A DNA stretch of 64,000 nt from Scedosporium boydii (lineage: Eukaryota > Ascomycota > Sordariomycetes > Microascales > Microascaceae): the NCBI GenBank assembly GCA_002221725.1, contig NJFT01000002.1:124001-188000 (forward strand), given 5' to 3'. Position numbers and translations under genes: made by a program. Shown here piece after piece: positions 13,411 to 24,600 of this stretch (its first letter is position 1; each line of letters opens with the position of its first letter). Below the pieces are notes generated by a model that saw only the letters and a program-made list of their open reading frames with translations, was not told the DNA's origin and ran no database searches.

Positions 13411-15482
13411 CTAGAAAGAGGATCAATGACGATTGCGTACTGCGGCGCTCGGAGTTCAAATGACAATATGTTCCGGCGTACACTGGCGTCCTCGTACCAA
13501 GGAAGGATTTATGTGTTCAGGTGTCGGATACTGATCTAGATTGCGCACTGCTCGATACTGGGGACCCAATATTTTAGCCCCCACGCGTCTCAGTTTGCCA
13601 GATCAATAGTGTGCATTAATTCATCCGGGACTCGGCAAGGAATGGAATTTGCCTGGGCTGGTGCTCCTTGTCGCCAGGCAGTGCGTAGGTCTCCAATCTG
13701 CGGGCCGTGAATAGAGTGGGGCGGAGGAGGATCGTCGGCGTCAGGAGGCGGCGGCCCCTAATCAGGTCATAATCCATCATCGCCAGGGACAGGGACGTGG
13801 ACAGGTGTGAAGCCCAATGAGCTGGGGTTGCGCTGGCAGCGCTCCGATCCAAGGTCCTTTAGAGGCCTTGGGAGGGGTGCGGGTTACGACGGTACGAGGA
13901 GCAGTCCCTCCGTCTCTCCGTCCGTCGTATCCAGTCCCGCAAGCCCATCCTGGCACGCGACCACTTCCTGAGCAGACGATGCTTTTTTTCTGCACTATAA
14001 TTCCGGCATACTGGGCCAGTGGGATTATGTTTGGGTAGTGTAGTGTACTTGGTAGTGTCGATGCACTTCTCCAATACCCGATGCTGCGCTAAAGTAAGTT
14101 CCATTCGGTCGGTCGGATGGGATGGACATGGCAGCCGGCGTAGTGGAGTTGCAAGCCGGGAGCCGAACAGGGGGTATTGCCAGGCTGGTTAGGATCCGCA
14201 TCCAGTCGACCAGACACGACGCGGGCACTACTGCTCGCTTTGTACCGAGTTAATGCGTCGTTTTTTTGGCACCAAAGTGACCCTTGCATCGCGTCTGTCG
14301 GCCACTTGTTAGTTGGGACCAACACCCTCGACATTTTTTTTTTTTTTTGGCTGCAAGAGGAATAGCGTAGGGGATCATGGGATGGGAAATAGAACAAGAG
14401 GATTGTAATGTACTTGTAAGAGTCGCGCAAACTACGAAATAGTGTTAAATGCTGGTATGCCCCCTCTGGTGTAGTAGACTGGAACCGACTATATACTAGA
14501 GCTTGCTTCGGGTGTTTGCATAAAGAAAAGGGAACCAAGGAACCAGGGGCCCGTTTTGATTGATCTGTCATAAAATAAGCAAGGCGGCCGGTCTCGTACG
14601 GAGCAGGCTAAACTTAGTGATGAGGAAAGACTAGAGAAAGGGTCCCGCGAGATATGATAGCAAATCTTGGCTGGCCCCTCCAAGAAATGTGATCATCATC
14701 ATGGCTCACAAACATCTGAAGGCAGTGCCTTGCGAAGTTGCATTAACCACTGGCAATATCCTGGGTGGCTGACTTCCAGTGTTCCCTTTATTTATTAGAC
14801 TCGCAGGAAATCAAGTTTTATTTACTTCGTACGGCGTTTTCAATTGTCGTTTCGTTTGCACAGTTCAATGCTCAATGCTCTCTGCTCCATTGCCGTTTCC
14901 CTGACTCGAGAGAAGATGACGTCAGCATTGTCTATGGTAGACCTCGTAATCGCACCTGCCCCGTGCGGCGATCCTCAAAGACATCATCTCCAAATGTCAA
15001 AAATCTCAAGCTCTGTCTTGTCGAGGTCTCTACCCCACCAAAGGGAGACAGAGACAAGCACACCAGCTTCATCCCAATCATTAACCCTTTTGACAGTCCA
15101 CCAACCCCATCTTTGACCTTTTCCACGGATATGCCCTGCACAGCCGGAGCCAGCTATTGGACACGATCAGCTTTGGTCATTGCCTTCTTGGCCGTCCACT
15201 CCAGACCTCAATCGCCACATGCTGTCAGCACCTCGTAAACAAGACAACACCAGCAGATTTCTCCTTTCCCCCGCACTTCTCATCACACAGACATTCCATA
15301 GTGCTGCCTTTCTTTTGATTGATTTCACAGATCCCCAGCTACACAAGGAGCTACCTGTATGGACCTCCCTTTCTTTCCTGGCCAGCTTGGGCAATTGAGT
15401 TAACTCTAAGCAAATAGCCTCGATATTCCACAGACAAAGAAACAAAGCCACCCAATCATCGAACATCTACAAACCTCTCAGT

Positions 15483-16979
15483 ATGCCTGATGAACCAAAG
15501 ACAGGACATGTTCCTGTCCACAGTGGGCCTCCTCAGAGTACCTCTCCTACCTCGAGTAAGAACTTGCGGGACTCAGATTCCGCCATCTCCATGACCGCCC
15601 GATTGTCACCCGACTCGATTCGTGTGACCGGCTCCTTCCCCTTCGGATCTCTAGGCATCCACCGCGCCGAAGACCATTCACCTCTGCGAAAGATGAATTC
15701 CACGAATGAAGACGACAGTCGCGATCATGCCTCGTCCATGGGCGGCGATGTGCTACGAGTGATGGACCTTCCCGAGAAGTTCACGGTCGGATATGATTCG
15801 GTCTCCTTCACGGCGCAAAACTTCCGAGGCATAAAAGCTATCCCCCCGGGAGCCCACTTCATCTGGGCCTCTTCCTCCGAGGCGAGTTCCATGCGAACGG
15901 GTTTTTGGTTCATCACGAAAGCCGACGAGAAGATACACGTTGTCCAGTGGGACAAGTTCAACGAGGTACTTGGCGAGCCCGCTAGCCAAACCGAAGCTCG
16001 CATCCAGAAGGGCAATATTCCCAACATTTACCACGAACTGCCGTCGTACTACTCCATTCCAACTGCAAATGCTGCTGCCAAGGATATCGATGTGCAGAAG
16101 CGCATCGACGATCTGGGAGAAGGCGGCATCTGGCGACGACTTACCTCGAACATAACGGAGACGATGTTACAGCGCATTACTGGCCGTCAAACTGGCCCTT
16201 GGAACGTCCATACGACCGACCGAGTCAAGGGATCCATAGTTTTGGCTGCCGAGCGCGAGCTGGACAGGGCTGTCAGCGTCGTCGCAGTCGACGAGCTTAA
16301 ATTCTCTTTTAGCCAGACAGACAAAACGTATACCATCGAGACGATCGGTTCCGCACGCACTCAGCAGGCTGTGGACTCAACGGCCTACCTCACATCCGTC
16401 GTTGACAAACCCAACTCTGGGCTCACCGATACCGACATTGTTGGCGAGGTTCAATTCGCATTTCTTGTTGGCATGCACTTGGGCAACGAGAGCTGTGTCC
16501 TTCAATGGTGGCACATGGTCCTCCGAATCCTACTCCGTGCCTTTACTCTCATCCAGACGAAGCCCTACCTTTCTCGACTCTTTATTGAGACACTGACGGC
16601 GCAGCTGTCCTATGACCAGACCTATCTTGACGGCTCTATCCTCGACTACGGCCACGATAGTTCGCGCGATCTCCGCCTTGCACTCACCATTTACAAGCGC
16701 CGCCTCGACGAGCAGCTCCTCACCCTCAACGCCGCCGCTACCGACGAACAGGTCGCCGCTGGCAAAGCCTTCCTCGAACTTGAATCTCTCGCCTGGAAGT
16801 TCGGATGGGACTTACGTGCCGACTACGTACGCTCCGGCAAAGTCATGCTCGAGGATGGCGAGGAGGTCGAGGTTGAGATGGATGATCTCGAGGCTGAGGA
16901 CGAGAGGGGAGAGTTTGCTGCTGTTGTCGTGGAGATGGATGAGCAGGGCCGGCCCAAGGACATGGTTTCTTGGGACTAG
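15483..16979 (+). CDS. AAR2: Aar2-family U5 snRNP assembly factor
   Basis: Aar2 binds the splicing factor Prp8 and acts as an assembly chaperone for U5 snRNP between cytoplasm and nucleus. This is a single-exon gene of 498 residues. The family signature begins near residue 90 (DLPEKFTVGYDSVSFTA) and runs through GIKAIPPGAHFIWASSS and RTGFWF, the N-terminal beta domain. A helical second half follows (around QFAFLVGMHLGNESCVLQWW, then a segment typical of the family's alpha domain). Before the signature there are about 85 Ser/Pro-rich residues, an N-terminal extension that may be disordered or may mean the true start is further in. The C-terminus is acidic. A 39-nt T tract starts 15 nt after the stop. 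Confidence 0.9.
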   Translation: MPDEPKTGHVPVHSGPPQSTSPTSSKNLRDSDSAISMTARLSPDSIRVTGSFPFGSLGIHRAEDHSPLRKMNSTNEDDSRDHASSMGGDVLRVMDLPEKFTVGYDSVSFTAQNFRGIKAIPPGAHFIWASSSEASSMRTGFWFITKADEKIHVVQWDKFNEVLGEPASQTEARIQKGNIPNIYHELPSYYSIPTANAAAKDIDVQKRIDDLGEGGIWRRLTSNITETMLQRITGRQTGPWNVHTTDRVKGSIVLAAERELDRAVSVVAVDELKFSFSQTDKTYTIETIGSARTQQAVDSTAYLTSVVDKPNSGLTDTDIVGEVQFAFLVGMHLGNESCVLQWWHMVLRILLRAFTLIQTKPYLSRLFIETLTAQLSYDQTYLDGSILDYGHDSSRDLRLALTIYKRRLDEQLLTLNAAATDEQVAAGKAFLELESLAWKFGWDLRADYVRSGKVMLEDGEEVEVEMDDLEAEDERGEFAAVVVEMDEQGRPKDMVSWD

Positions 16980-16990
16980 GCTCATACTGT

Positions 16991-16993
<3 letters not shown>

Positions 16994-17032
<39 letters not shown>
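16994..17032 (+). repeat. T39 homopolymer in AAR2 3' region
   Basis: An uninterrupted run of 39 T lies just downstream of the AAR2 stop codon. It may be a genomic mononucleotide repeat or remain from insertion of a poly(A) tail in the opposite orientation. Length calls for such runs are unreliable in assemblies. Confidence 0.9.
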
Positions 17033-18806
17033 CTTTCTGTCTTTCGTCCGCCCTCAAAATTGGGGTTTCGGCGTTTCTTTTTGAGCGTTAGGGTGTCTCG
17101 TGTCTTTTCTGGCTGGTTTTGGTCGGCATTCTGATTCAGGCGGGGGAGTTTATGGATGGAAGGCATGGCATGGGTGGCATTGCATTAAAGGATTATGTTC
17201 ACGGATAACACCTAGGCTTGTACGGTCATTTAGGATTGATGGAACAGTAAGCGGGGGCCGAATTCTTCGTGTAATGGACACCTGGTTGGTGGGTGTAATG
17301 AAATGAAAGGCCCACGCTTGATTTGAGAGATTACGGCATCTTGTGATTGTTCGTATGGGGTGGGATGAGGGACTGAGAGCCCCGGGACTCGGTTTACGCG
17401 TCCTTATCTGTGCAAGATGAAGGGCGATCTGCCTACGAGGCAGCACAGTGACTACAGGAAGCAGCTGTCATGTTACTGAGTTCGAGGCGAAAGGAAAATT
17501 CCGCACAAATGGGCCTCTCAATCTCTTTGGCGCCTCTTCGTCAGGGTTGACGAAATAATGTGGTCTATGACTGCGTAGAGGAGCCTGCCACCTAACCTGT
17601 GTAGAGTCCAAGCCTCAGAACCCCAAGGAGTACGAGTACTCCAGCTTGTGTTGGGGCAAGGATGGAGCCTCCTGCTACTATGGAGCCGCTTACAGGAATG
17701 AAGGTGGTAGGGGCCAAGATGATGATGACGCTGACGACTGCGAGGAAGAAAAAGGAATACTCTCCCAAACCGTTGAAAAGGAGGAGAGCACGAATCCCCC
17801 CCCGGCGGGATGTACAAGGCGGAGAGAAGGGCGGTCAATACGGGGTTGTTAACTGGAGCGGCGGGTATCTCAGCTGCCGCGATCATACTCTACTAGGGCC
17901 CCGTGCAATGATTTGCTCGAAGGACCGTCATTGATAATGGGCACATGTCGGTGACCGGAGCGAAAGAGACCGAGTGGGCTATTGCGAGTAGTGTTCCAGC
18001 GTTTATATAGGTCTACGGACATCAAATGCTTAAAGTGAGAGAGCTGGCCATGGGTACATACTAACGGTTCAATGGTTGAGATGTCTTTGGAGGACAAGTC
18101 TGGGGTGTATGAGATGGGGTTAGGCAGCCCTAGTCTTGTATTGAAGTAATGCCTGAGAAGGAGGGCAAGAGTTCAACTGAATATCCGGTCGATAGGTAGA
18201 TGGGATGTGTCGAGGATGGTCCAGGTCATCTCCCTTGAGAATCTTCTTCAGTCTTTGTCACTCTCGCCTCTGGAGCTAATGGTGCCTCTATCAGACCAAG
18301 CGTCTCGCCAAGGAAAGGAAGACGAGAGCTCTCTCGACACATAAACAGGCCTACACACACACCGCACCGAGCACACAGCAGTGGGCTTGCTTGATTCTTA
18401 ATATTTCATTTGCCTTGCCCTGTTCCTTGTACAAACCGGCCAGCAAGGCATGCCATGCAATGCAAGAGTCAATCGCACAATAAAAAACAACCATTCGAAT
18501 AGACCCTTCCTCTTAGACTCCGCCAGGCCACATAAAAGGAGTAATTTTTTTTCTCGAAAAAAAGAAAAGACGGGTGGCACAAACAAAGCCCAATTACCAA
18601 GTTCCGGAAACCGACCCTATACTTTTTCTTATTTGGCTGGGAAGGTTGTTTTCCCCCAGGTCTCTCTGTCCATGAAGAGACCGCGTACGAACGAAACAAA
18701 CCTTCCAGCACTTTTCCACGCTTCGCTTTTTTCCTTCCCCCCGTCTCCAAAAAGCCCCAACACACACAACCCCCAAACAACCACACATAGGTAGGGGAAT
18801 GGGCGT
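17033..18806. other. Region between AAR2 and RPS16
   Basis: Apart from the broken membrane-protein frame at about 17.6-17.9 kb (listed separately), I see no supported gene. 17940-18450 has no coding signal in either direction. 18450-18806 is expected to contain the RPS16 3' untranslated region on the minus strand. Confidence 0.45.
17604..17886 (-). pseudogene. Candidate hydrophobic membrane-protein fragment with a frameshift at a G8 run
   Basis: From an ATG at 17886 the minus strand reads about 30 residues (MIAAAEIPAAPVNNPVLTAL...). The frame then shifts at a run of eight G (C8 on the plus strand, about 17796-17803). A change of one base in that run joins a strongly hydrophobic frame to about 17604, including LLLFNGLGEYSFFFLAVV, VSVIIILAPTTF and GVLVLLGVLRLGLYTG, i.e. 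about three membrane segments. Codon use is gene-like in both pieces. This could be a real frameshift, a homopolymer sequencing error, or chance hydrophobicity opposite an acidic frame. No family is recognised and no full-length gene can be drawn. Confidence 0.3.
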
Positions 18807-19760
18807 TTAACGGTAGGACTTCTGGAACCTGGCACGGGCGCCGGGACCACCGAACTTCTTGGGCTCGCAGCGACGGTTGTCGGCGACGAGGAGGGTTCGG
18901 TCGAACTGGACGAGGGCCTGCTTGAGGAGGTTCTTGGAGTGCTCGTCGACGTACTTCTGGTAGTAGGCGATCAGGCTCTTGGCGATGGCCTGTCGGATGG
19001 CGTAGATCTGGGAAGTGTGACCACCACCGGAGACTCGGACGCGGATGTCGACTGTGGGTAACCCGAGTTAGCATATGTCTCGTTGTCTCCATTCTCCTGG
19101 TAAAGGAAACGAAGCCCCCGACGGGAGGAGAGTATTCCCAATCAACATCTTTTCGACCTCTAGTCCTACTACTCCGTCATGGAATATACTCGGATCGCAG
19201 AGATCGCTAGGAGAGGGGTGGGTGGATGTGTTCGTGTTGTATCGGTTGGTTGGGGGGTGAGAATGTACCTTGAGCGAACTTGTCGAGGCCGAGAACGAGG
19301 AGAGGCTCATAGACCTTGTATCGGAGGATGGCGGGCTGGACGCTGTATCGGCGAAAGAGAGATAGTCAGTAACTTTCCTCTCCAAACGAGCCCTTCTTGG
19401 AAACACCGAGATCCGATACTCACAGCTGGAGAGGACGGCCATTGACCTTGATGATGGGGGTAGGACCACGGCGAGGCTATTTCGCAAAAAAAACGTCAGC
19501 ACTTCCCTTCCCAATTTCAAGAAAATAAACGTGTTGTCTCCCCGGGCGCCGTTTATTTATTTCCCCTCCCTTCAACCCCCAAAAGCGTTTCCAATTGTCC
19601 ATCGACCTTGGCACTCGAAACGTCCGTCTCCTCCTCGAAAAACCAAAGACCCAGAAAGCCAGCAACGCGGGGAAGAATCAAGACTCCTTACACTGCAGTG
19701 GGCGACAGCAGTAGCCGTCTTCTTCTTGCCGAAGCACTGTACACTCTGAGGGGCCGACAT
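18807..19760 (-). CDS. RPS16: 40S ribosomal protein S16 (uS9)
   Basis: Small-subunit ribosomal protein at the decoding side of the head; its C-terminal tail reaches toward the P site. Four exons on the minus strand: 19760-19692, 19476-19424, 19342-19269 and 19051-18807, about 146 residues. Exon 1 gives [20 protein letters not shown]. Later exons give [12 protein letters not shown], the [20 protein letters not shown] motif, [15 protein letters not shown], and the universal C-terminal ending QKSYR. Length is close to the usual 143. Exon 1 could instead end a few bases earlier, so residues just after HC are uncertain. The gene is divergent from SNF8, with 456 bp between the two start codons. Confidence 0.95.
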
Positions 19761-20216
19761 GTTGGGTGGTTGTGTTTGATTTGGCGAGTTGGCGATGTCG
19801 ACTCGGGGATGGGTGCGGTGGTAGGGCTTTTTTTTGGTGAAGATGGAAAATAAAGGTCCGGTAAGCAGGATTTCACCAAAGGTCACGCCCTCCAGATTTT
19901 TCGCACAGCCTAGATTTCGGTTGTGGTTCCTTCGTGGGGCTTCAGGGTTGGAGCAAAAAAGTGGTGAATTTAGCCGCTGTTGATCCGACACGTGACTGTT
20001 TCCGCCTGTTTCATGGAACTCCATTCCTTCCAGGTCATCGAAATGTGCCGAACAGAATAAGCTTATGTCATCGCTGCTCCACTGAGTGCCACCAAGATCG
20101 GAAACCCATTCGAACATCGTTACAGGCTTGCACTCTTGTTCGCGATCGAGGCGGTACCAACCAACGAAGTCATACCAAACTTGTCCGCTCCATGAACGCC
20201 ATACCGCCCACCCACC
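19761..20216. promoter_or_regulatory. Bidirectional intergenic promoter region, RPS16/SNF8
   Basis: These 456 bases separate two divergent start codons and must contain both promoters and both 5' leaders. I see no clear TATA box. No individual factor site can be assigned with confidence. Confidence 0.5.
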
Positions 20217-20990
20217 ATGTCTAAAAAGGGCGTCGGAATCGGCGCCTTCGATCGCAGCCGCCTCACATCCGCCCAATTCGCCTCCCACGGCACCTCCCTC
20301 CGCACCGCCAACGCGCAAGCCCTCGAAGCGCAACTCTCCGTCTTCCGGTCCCTCCTCCAACAATTCGCAACAACCCACGCCAAGGACATCCGCTCGAACC
20401 CGTCGTTCCGCGCGCAGTTCGCCCGCATGTGCGCCGCCATCGGCGTCGACCCCCTGAGCGCCTCATCGTCGTCGTCGGGCTCGTCGTCCGGGTCGCTGTG
20501 GTCGCAGTTGCTGGGGAGGACCGTGAATGATTTCTACTTCGAGCTGGCGGTCAAGGTCGTTGAGGTGTGTAGTGAGACGAGGGGGGAGAATGGCGGGCTG
20601 ATTGGGTTGAGGGAGGTGGGGGAGAAGATTAGTAGGGCGAGGGGGGAGGGGTCGAGTGAGATTACGGAGGATGATGTGTTGAGGGCTGTTGAGACGCTGA
20701 AGCCTTTGGGGTCTTCGTATAGTGTTATACATGTGGGGAGCAAGCCGTACATTCGGTCGATACCGCGCGAGCTGAATACCGATCAGAGTTCGGTGCTGGA
20801 GGCGGCGCAGCTTCTGGGCTACGTTACGGTCGAGATGCTGGTTGTCAATCTGGAGTGGCCCCGTGCGAGGGCGCAGACTGCAGTCGAGGATCTTATGAGT
20901 GAGGGCATGCTGTGGGTGGACAAGCAGACGCGGCCGTGGGAGTATTGGAGTCCCAGCTTTATGGTGGATGTGGATGCGGGCAGGTTATAA
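20217..20990 (+). CDS. SNF8: ESCRT-II subunit Vps22/Snf8
   Basis: Vps22 (Snf8/EAP30), with Vps25 and Vps36, forms ESCRT-II, which sorts ubiquitinated membrane proteins into multivesicular endosomes. This intron-less gene encodes 257 residues, the usual size. The N-terminus MSKKGVGIGAFDRS is characteristic, followed by a helical segment (LEAQLSVFRSLLQQFA), the RAQFARMCAAIGVDPL motif, and two winged-helix domains (about 95-170 and 175-250). A Ser/Gly-rich insert separates PLS from LWSQLLGRTVNDFYFELA and is longer than in yeast. The start is in good context (CCACCATGTC). The gene converges with RICTOR downstream. Confidence 0.95.
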   Translation: MSKKGVGIGAFDRSRLTSAQFASHGTSLRTANAQALEAQLSVFRSLLQQFATTHAKDIRSNPSFRAQFARMCAAIGVDPLSASSSSSGSSSGSLWSQLLGRTVNDFYFELAVKVVEVCSETRGENGGLIGLREVGEKISRARGEGSSEITEDDVLRAVETLKPLGSSYSVIHVGSKPYIRSIPRELNTDQSSVLEAAQLLGYVTVEMLVVNLEWPRARAQTAVEDLMSEGMLWVDKQTRPWEYWSPSFMVDVDAGRL

Positions 20991-21310
20991 GGTTTGGAAG
21001 AGGGACGTGAGCCGTAATGAGGGTATGAACGCATATAACATGGGTCTGGTTTTGCATGGGACTTGGAATGGCGTCGGGAGGCATTATTTAATCATTGATA
21101 GTATAGCACGGAACAAGACATCACTTCATTGAACCAAGATTTTGATTTTGTAGATGGGGTGAACCTCGACCAAAAGAAATAAACCTGTATCAAACGCTAC
21201 CGGAGAGCCATTTTTTCCTGAACCAAGTTCCCCTTCTGAGTCCCGTATTATACAACGGAGAAATAAACAGACGAGCACAAGCAAACAGGCACTGGATCGG
21301 AAACAAGTGG

Positions 21311-21354
<44 letters not shown>

Positions 21355-21617
21355 AAAGCGTGACGTGCCAGCAACGTATTGGAAAAAAAAAAGACTGATG
21401 CTCCGCAGATGTCGTTCAAATCTTCCATTCCAGCGCCCCAGCTTCTTCAAAACAAAAAAAAAAGGGGGGCGAAGATGACGAGCATATGAAGCTGTAATGT
21501 AGCATCGGTATGCCTGCATAGTGTACAGAATTCAGTCCCTCGCCTGCCGCTACTGCCATCTTCTGGCATCTTTCCTAGCAACTTCCACAGCCCCCGTAAT
21601 ACCCCACGGCTCCGGTT
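20991..21617. other. Convergent 3' region SNF8/RICTOR with A41 tract
   Basis: No coding potential. It contains an uninterrupted A41 run at 21311-21351 (T41 on the RICTOR strand) and shorter A runs at 21385-21394 and 21454-21464. Both neighbouring genes end into this segment, so it should carry two sets of polyadenylation signals. Confidence 0.7.
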
Positions 21618-24600
21618 CTATCGCCCTTCAAAATCGGTTGGATCCGAGACACTTCGCTGCCTCTCTGTCCGGGTATCATCTTCAGAATCAGAGCCATAAC
21701 CATCATCCTCATCATCATCGTCATCCCCTTCATCCTCATCGTTAACATCCTCCTCGAAAACGATCCGCCTCAGCACGCTCTTGTGGAAAAGTTCAGTGAC
21801 CACTTTCCGTATAGGGAGACGGTAATGGTTATACTCCAGAAGAGCCATGATCTGCCTAAAGAGCCTCACGGAGGTGAATCCGCCACGGCGTAGCTGCTTG
21901 ACCTGGACCAGCTCGCTCATAGCGCGCTTGAAGAGGACGGAATTGCTCAGGTCCACGACGAGGTCGAGGACGCGCTGGTTTACCGCCTCGTCGCTGTGGT
22001 CCGTCAGCTGCTCCTGGGGCTCTAGCGGAGGCCGTGTGGGCATCGGGGGAGGTGCAACCTGCTCGGTTTTTTGCGATTCGGGGAGGGTGATATTGACGAC
22101 TCTCTCCGACCTCCAAGGCGTCAGGGAGAAGAACTTTGTAATGTCGACTGGGAGGCAGAACCCCAGGGAGCGTCCCATGGAGTTTGTGTTCGCGTCCCAG
22201 CCGTTCTCGTAGAGGATCTCCAGACCGTGCATAGATCTCGAGATCAGGCCTAGGACGAAGAAGGCTGTACCGCGAAGGCTCATGACTTCGTGTGACTGGG
22301 CAATCTTCACAACCTGCTCAACGACATCACTGGATTCAAGGAACGGAGCACCGAGCTCCATGGACCCCACGTTGCCGACGGCCCACATGCATCCCTTCAC
22401 CTTGGTAATAAGTTCCGGGTCTTCCGATTGCATGCCGTGCTCGCGGATGGTGGCGGCGAACTCTTCAAAATGGCCCTTCTCGCTTAGGAGCTTACAGCCC
22501 TCCTGCGTCCGCGTCAACTCGCGGTAAAAGTGTGGAGGCACATGAGCATCGGCGAAATCGCCAACGGCGGTTTCGTCGAACAGGCTCATCCGGTTCTGAT
22601 GGTCGTCGGGGCTGTCCATGAATGCCCGAGCAAGACTGGCCTCGATGAGGCTGACGTACGAGTCATTGCGTCCCAAGAACCAGTCGTCCATCTCGTTACT
22701 GATGTAATCCAGACCATCGAGGTACTTGTAACCGATAGAGGTGGAGAGGAAGCGTAAGAGCAAGGGTGCACCAATCTCACCCAAGTGGTCAAGCGATGGA
22801 CGGCATTCGACGATGTACTCGAGGTATGTCTTCCTATTGCATGCTTTCTCGAGGATCTTAATGGCTGTAGAGCACACCTCAATTTCTGGATCATACAACT
22901 GGGTTACTAGAAGTTGGATAGCCCACTTCGAGTCGGCCACGGCTTCTTGCGACGAGAGCGGTCGGATTGCGTATTTCCGTAACACGTTTGTCGCATGGAT
23001 CCGAATGTCCATGGTCCCACCAGTAAGTGCTTTCGACAGTAGTACTCGAGGGTGGCCGTTAATGCTGTAGTCGAGGTTGGAGAGGATCAGCTTGATAAGG
23101 TCAGGGCGCTGCTTCAAGTCAACAATGTGGTACATCATGTTAAACATCCGCCACCTATCAAGAAGAGCCAGGCCCTTTGGATCGCCGCTAAGCACACCAA
23201 TCATGGCGAAGTATCCTCCGCAGAGCGTATCAATAAGCCGATCCTTTGAGAACATTGGGAACTGTGTTGGATATCCAGTTGCCTTCAAACGCAAAGTTAG
23301 TAAGCGTGCCGCCGTGGGAGCGAGGAAAGGGGGATACTATACCGGATCGCATTGAGCAAGGCACTCGGCAATTTGCTTCAACAACTTGCTCTCGGCGAGG
23401 AACCTCAGGCCCTCGGGTGACTGCGTCAAAGAATGCATCAAAGCGCATCCGGCACGGACATATTTCTGCGTATTCCGCGTGCTCTTGAGCTCGGAAAACT
23501 TGTACTTGAAGGGCCGGTAGAAACTGATTATCCGCTTGAGGAACTTCGATGCCTTGGCAGCTTCCTCGAGGCGCTTGCCATTTTGAAGAGGACCCTCAAA
23601 GATCCTCATCACTACATCCCAGTTCCATTTTGAGTGATTTGAACTCGTGAGCACTCCACTATCGATCAGGAGCTGGCGGAACGTCGTGTCGTCGGTTATC
23701 ACGGATGGGTTCGCTTTTGGGTGGTCATCGACCGAGTCTCCGTACGTGTTGGTCGGGGTCAGTTCACCACCCCCGGAGCCGGAAGGAGAGGTCCTGTAAA
23801 GCGTTTTGCTAACGCTGCTTATTTGATAAACAGTTCCGGTTGCGTTAAAGTGATCTTCATTGTCGAATTGTGTAGCAGCGGCAAAGAGCTCCGGTAGGAG
23901 CTGCAGCTCGCCACTCCAGCTCGGTAGCAGTAGCCTACTCGACAGTTTCAGGACCTCTCCTAGAAGCAGGGTTGTTTTCCGCTTCAAGGTAGGGTTGTCA
24001 TAGCACTGGGTGAGTTTGAGGAGGACGGGAAGGAGGTTGGATCGGATAAATACTGTGAGGAGTAGGGCGGTATAGTGCTCGACGAAATTCTGCTCTCCCG
24101 ATTCCTCGTCTGCTGTAGCGACGGCGATCTTGTCTGTCGCCGACCTCAGACTGGTCACACGACCATACGTGGTCAACCTTCGACCTGCCAAGTAGGACTG
24201 GGCCCAGCCAGGCGACTTGATCCGTAGTAGAGAATATATGAGGTCAATGACTGTCTCCTTCACAGCTAGCGATGGGTAGAGCATGCATTCCACAAAGGAC
24301 TTGACGGTGCGAAACTCGTACATGGACAAGGCCATGAGGCCAGGCCAAGTGTTCAAAGCAGCGGCAATAGCTTTTGCGTTTTGTTTTAGGAGCCCTTCAT
24401 TTTCGAGAAGCTGGTCGGTGAAGGGACTAAACAGAGACTCGACGCTATAGCCAGGCTGCAAAAACTTTCTCTTGTTTGGCGAGTCAAGGAGGAATAGAAA
24501 TGCAGCTGTAAGACCCTCAGGGGCTTTGTATGTGCCCTCTGAAAGAGCATCGTAGAGTGGAGCAAGGCCACCGGAAGCAAGAAGCAGCGGAGGATCTCGA

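Larger units (their letters stand above)
10688..15482. other. Intergenic region between con7 and AAR2
   Basis: A 4.8-kb stretch without a convincing gene. It begins with a T-rich con7 3' region (10809-10855). A perfect palindrome AGTACAATTGTACT lies at 12228-12241. A purine-rich patch lies at 12690-12745. One weak candidate spliced gene is listed separately at 13205-13410. The last few hundred bases are C-rich and probably hold the AAR2 promoter and leader. Confidence 0.5.

Noticed and set aside
14089..14571. 160-codon minus-strand frame
   Set aside because: Low-complexity Ser/Pro/Lys content and a poly-Lys stretch opposite a T run; no domain.
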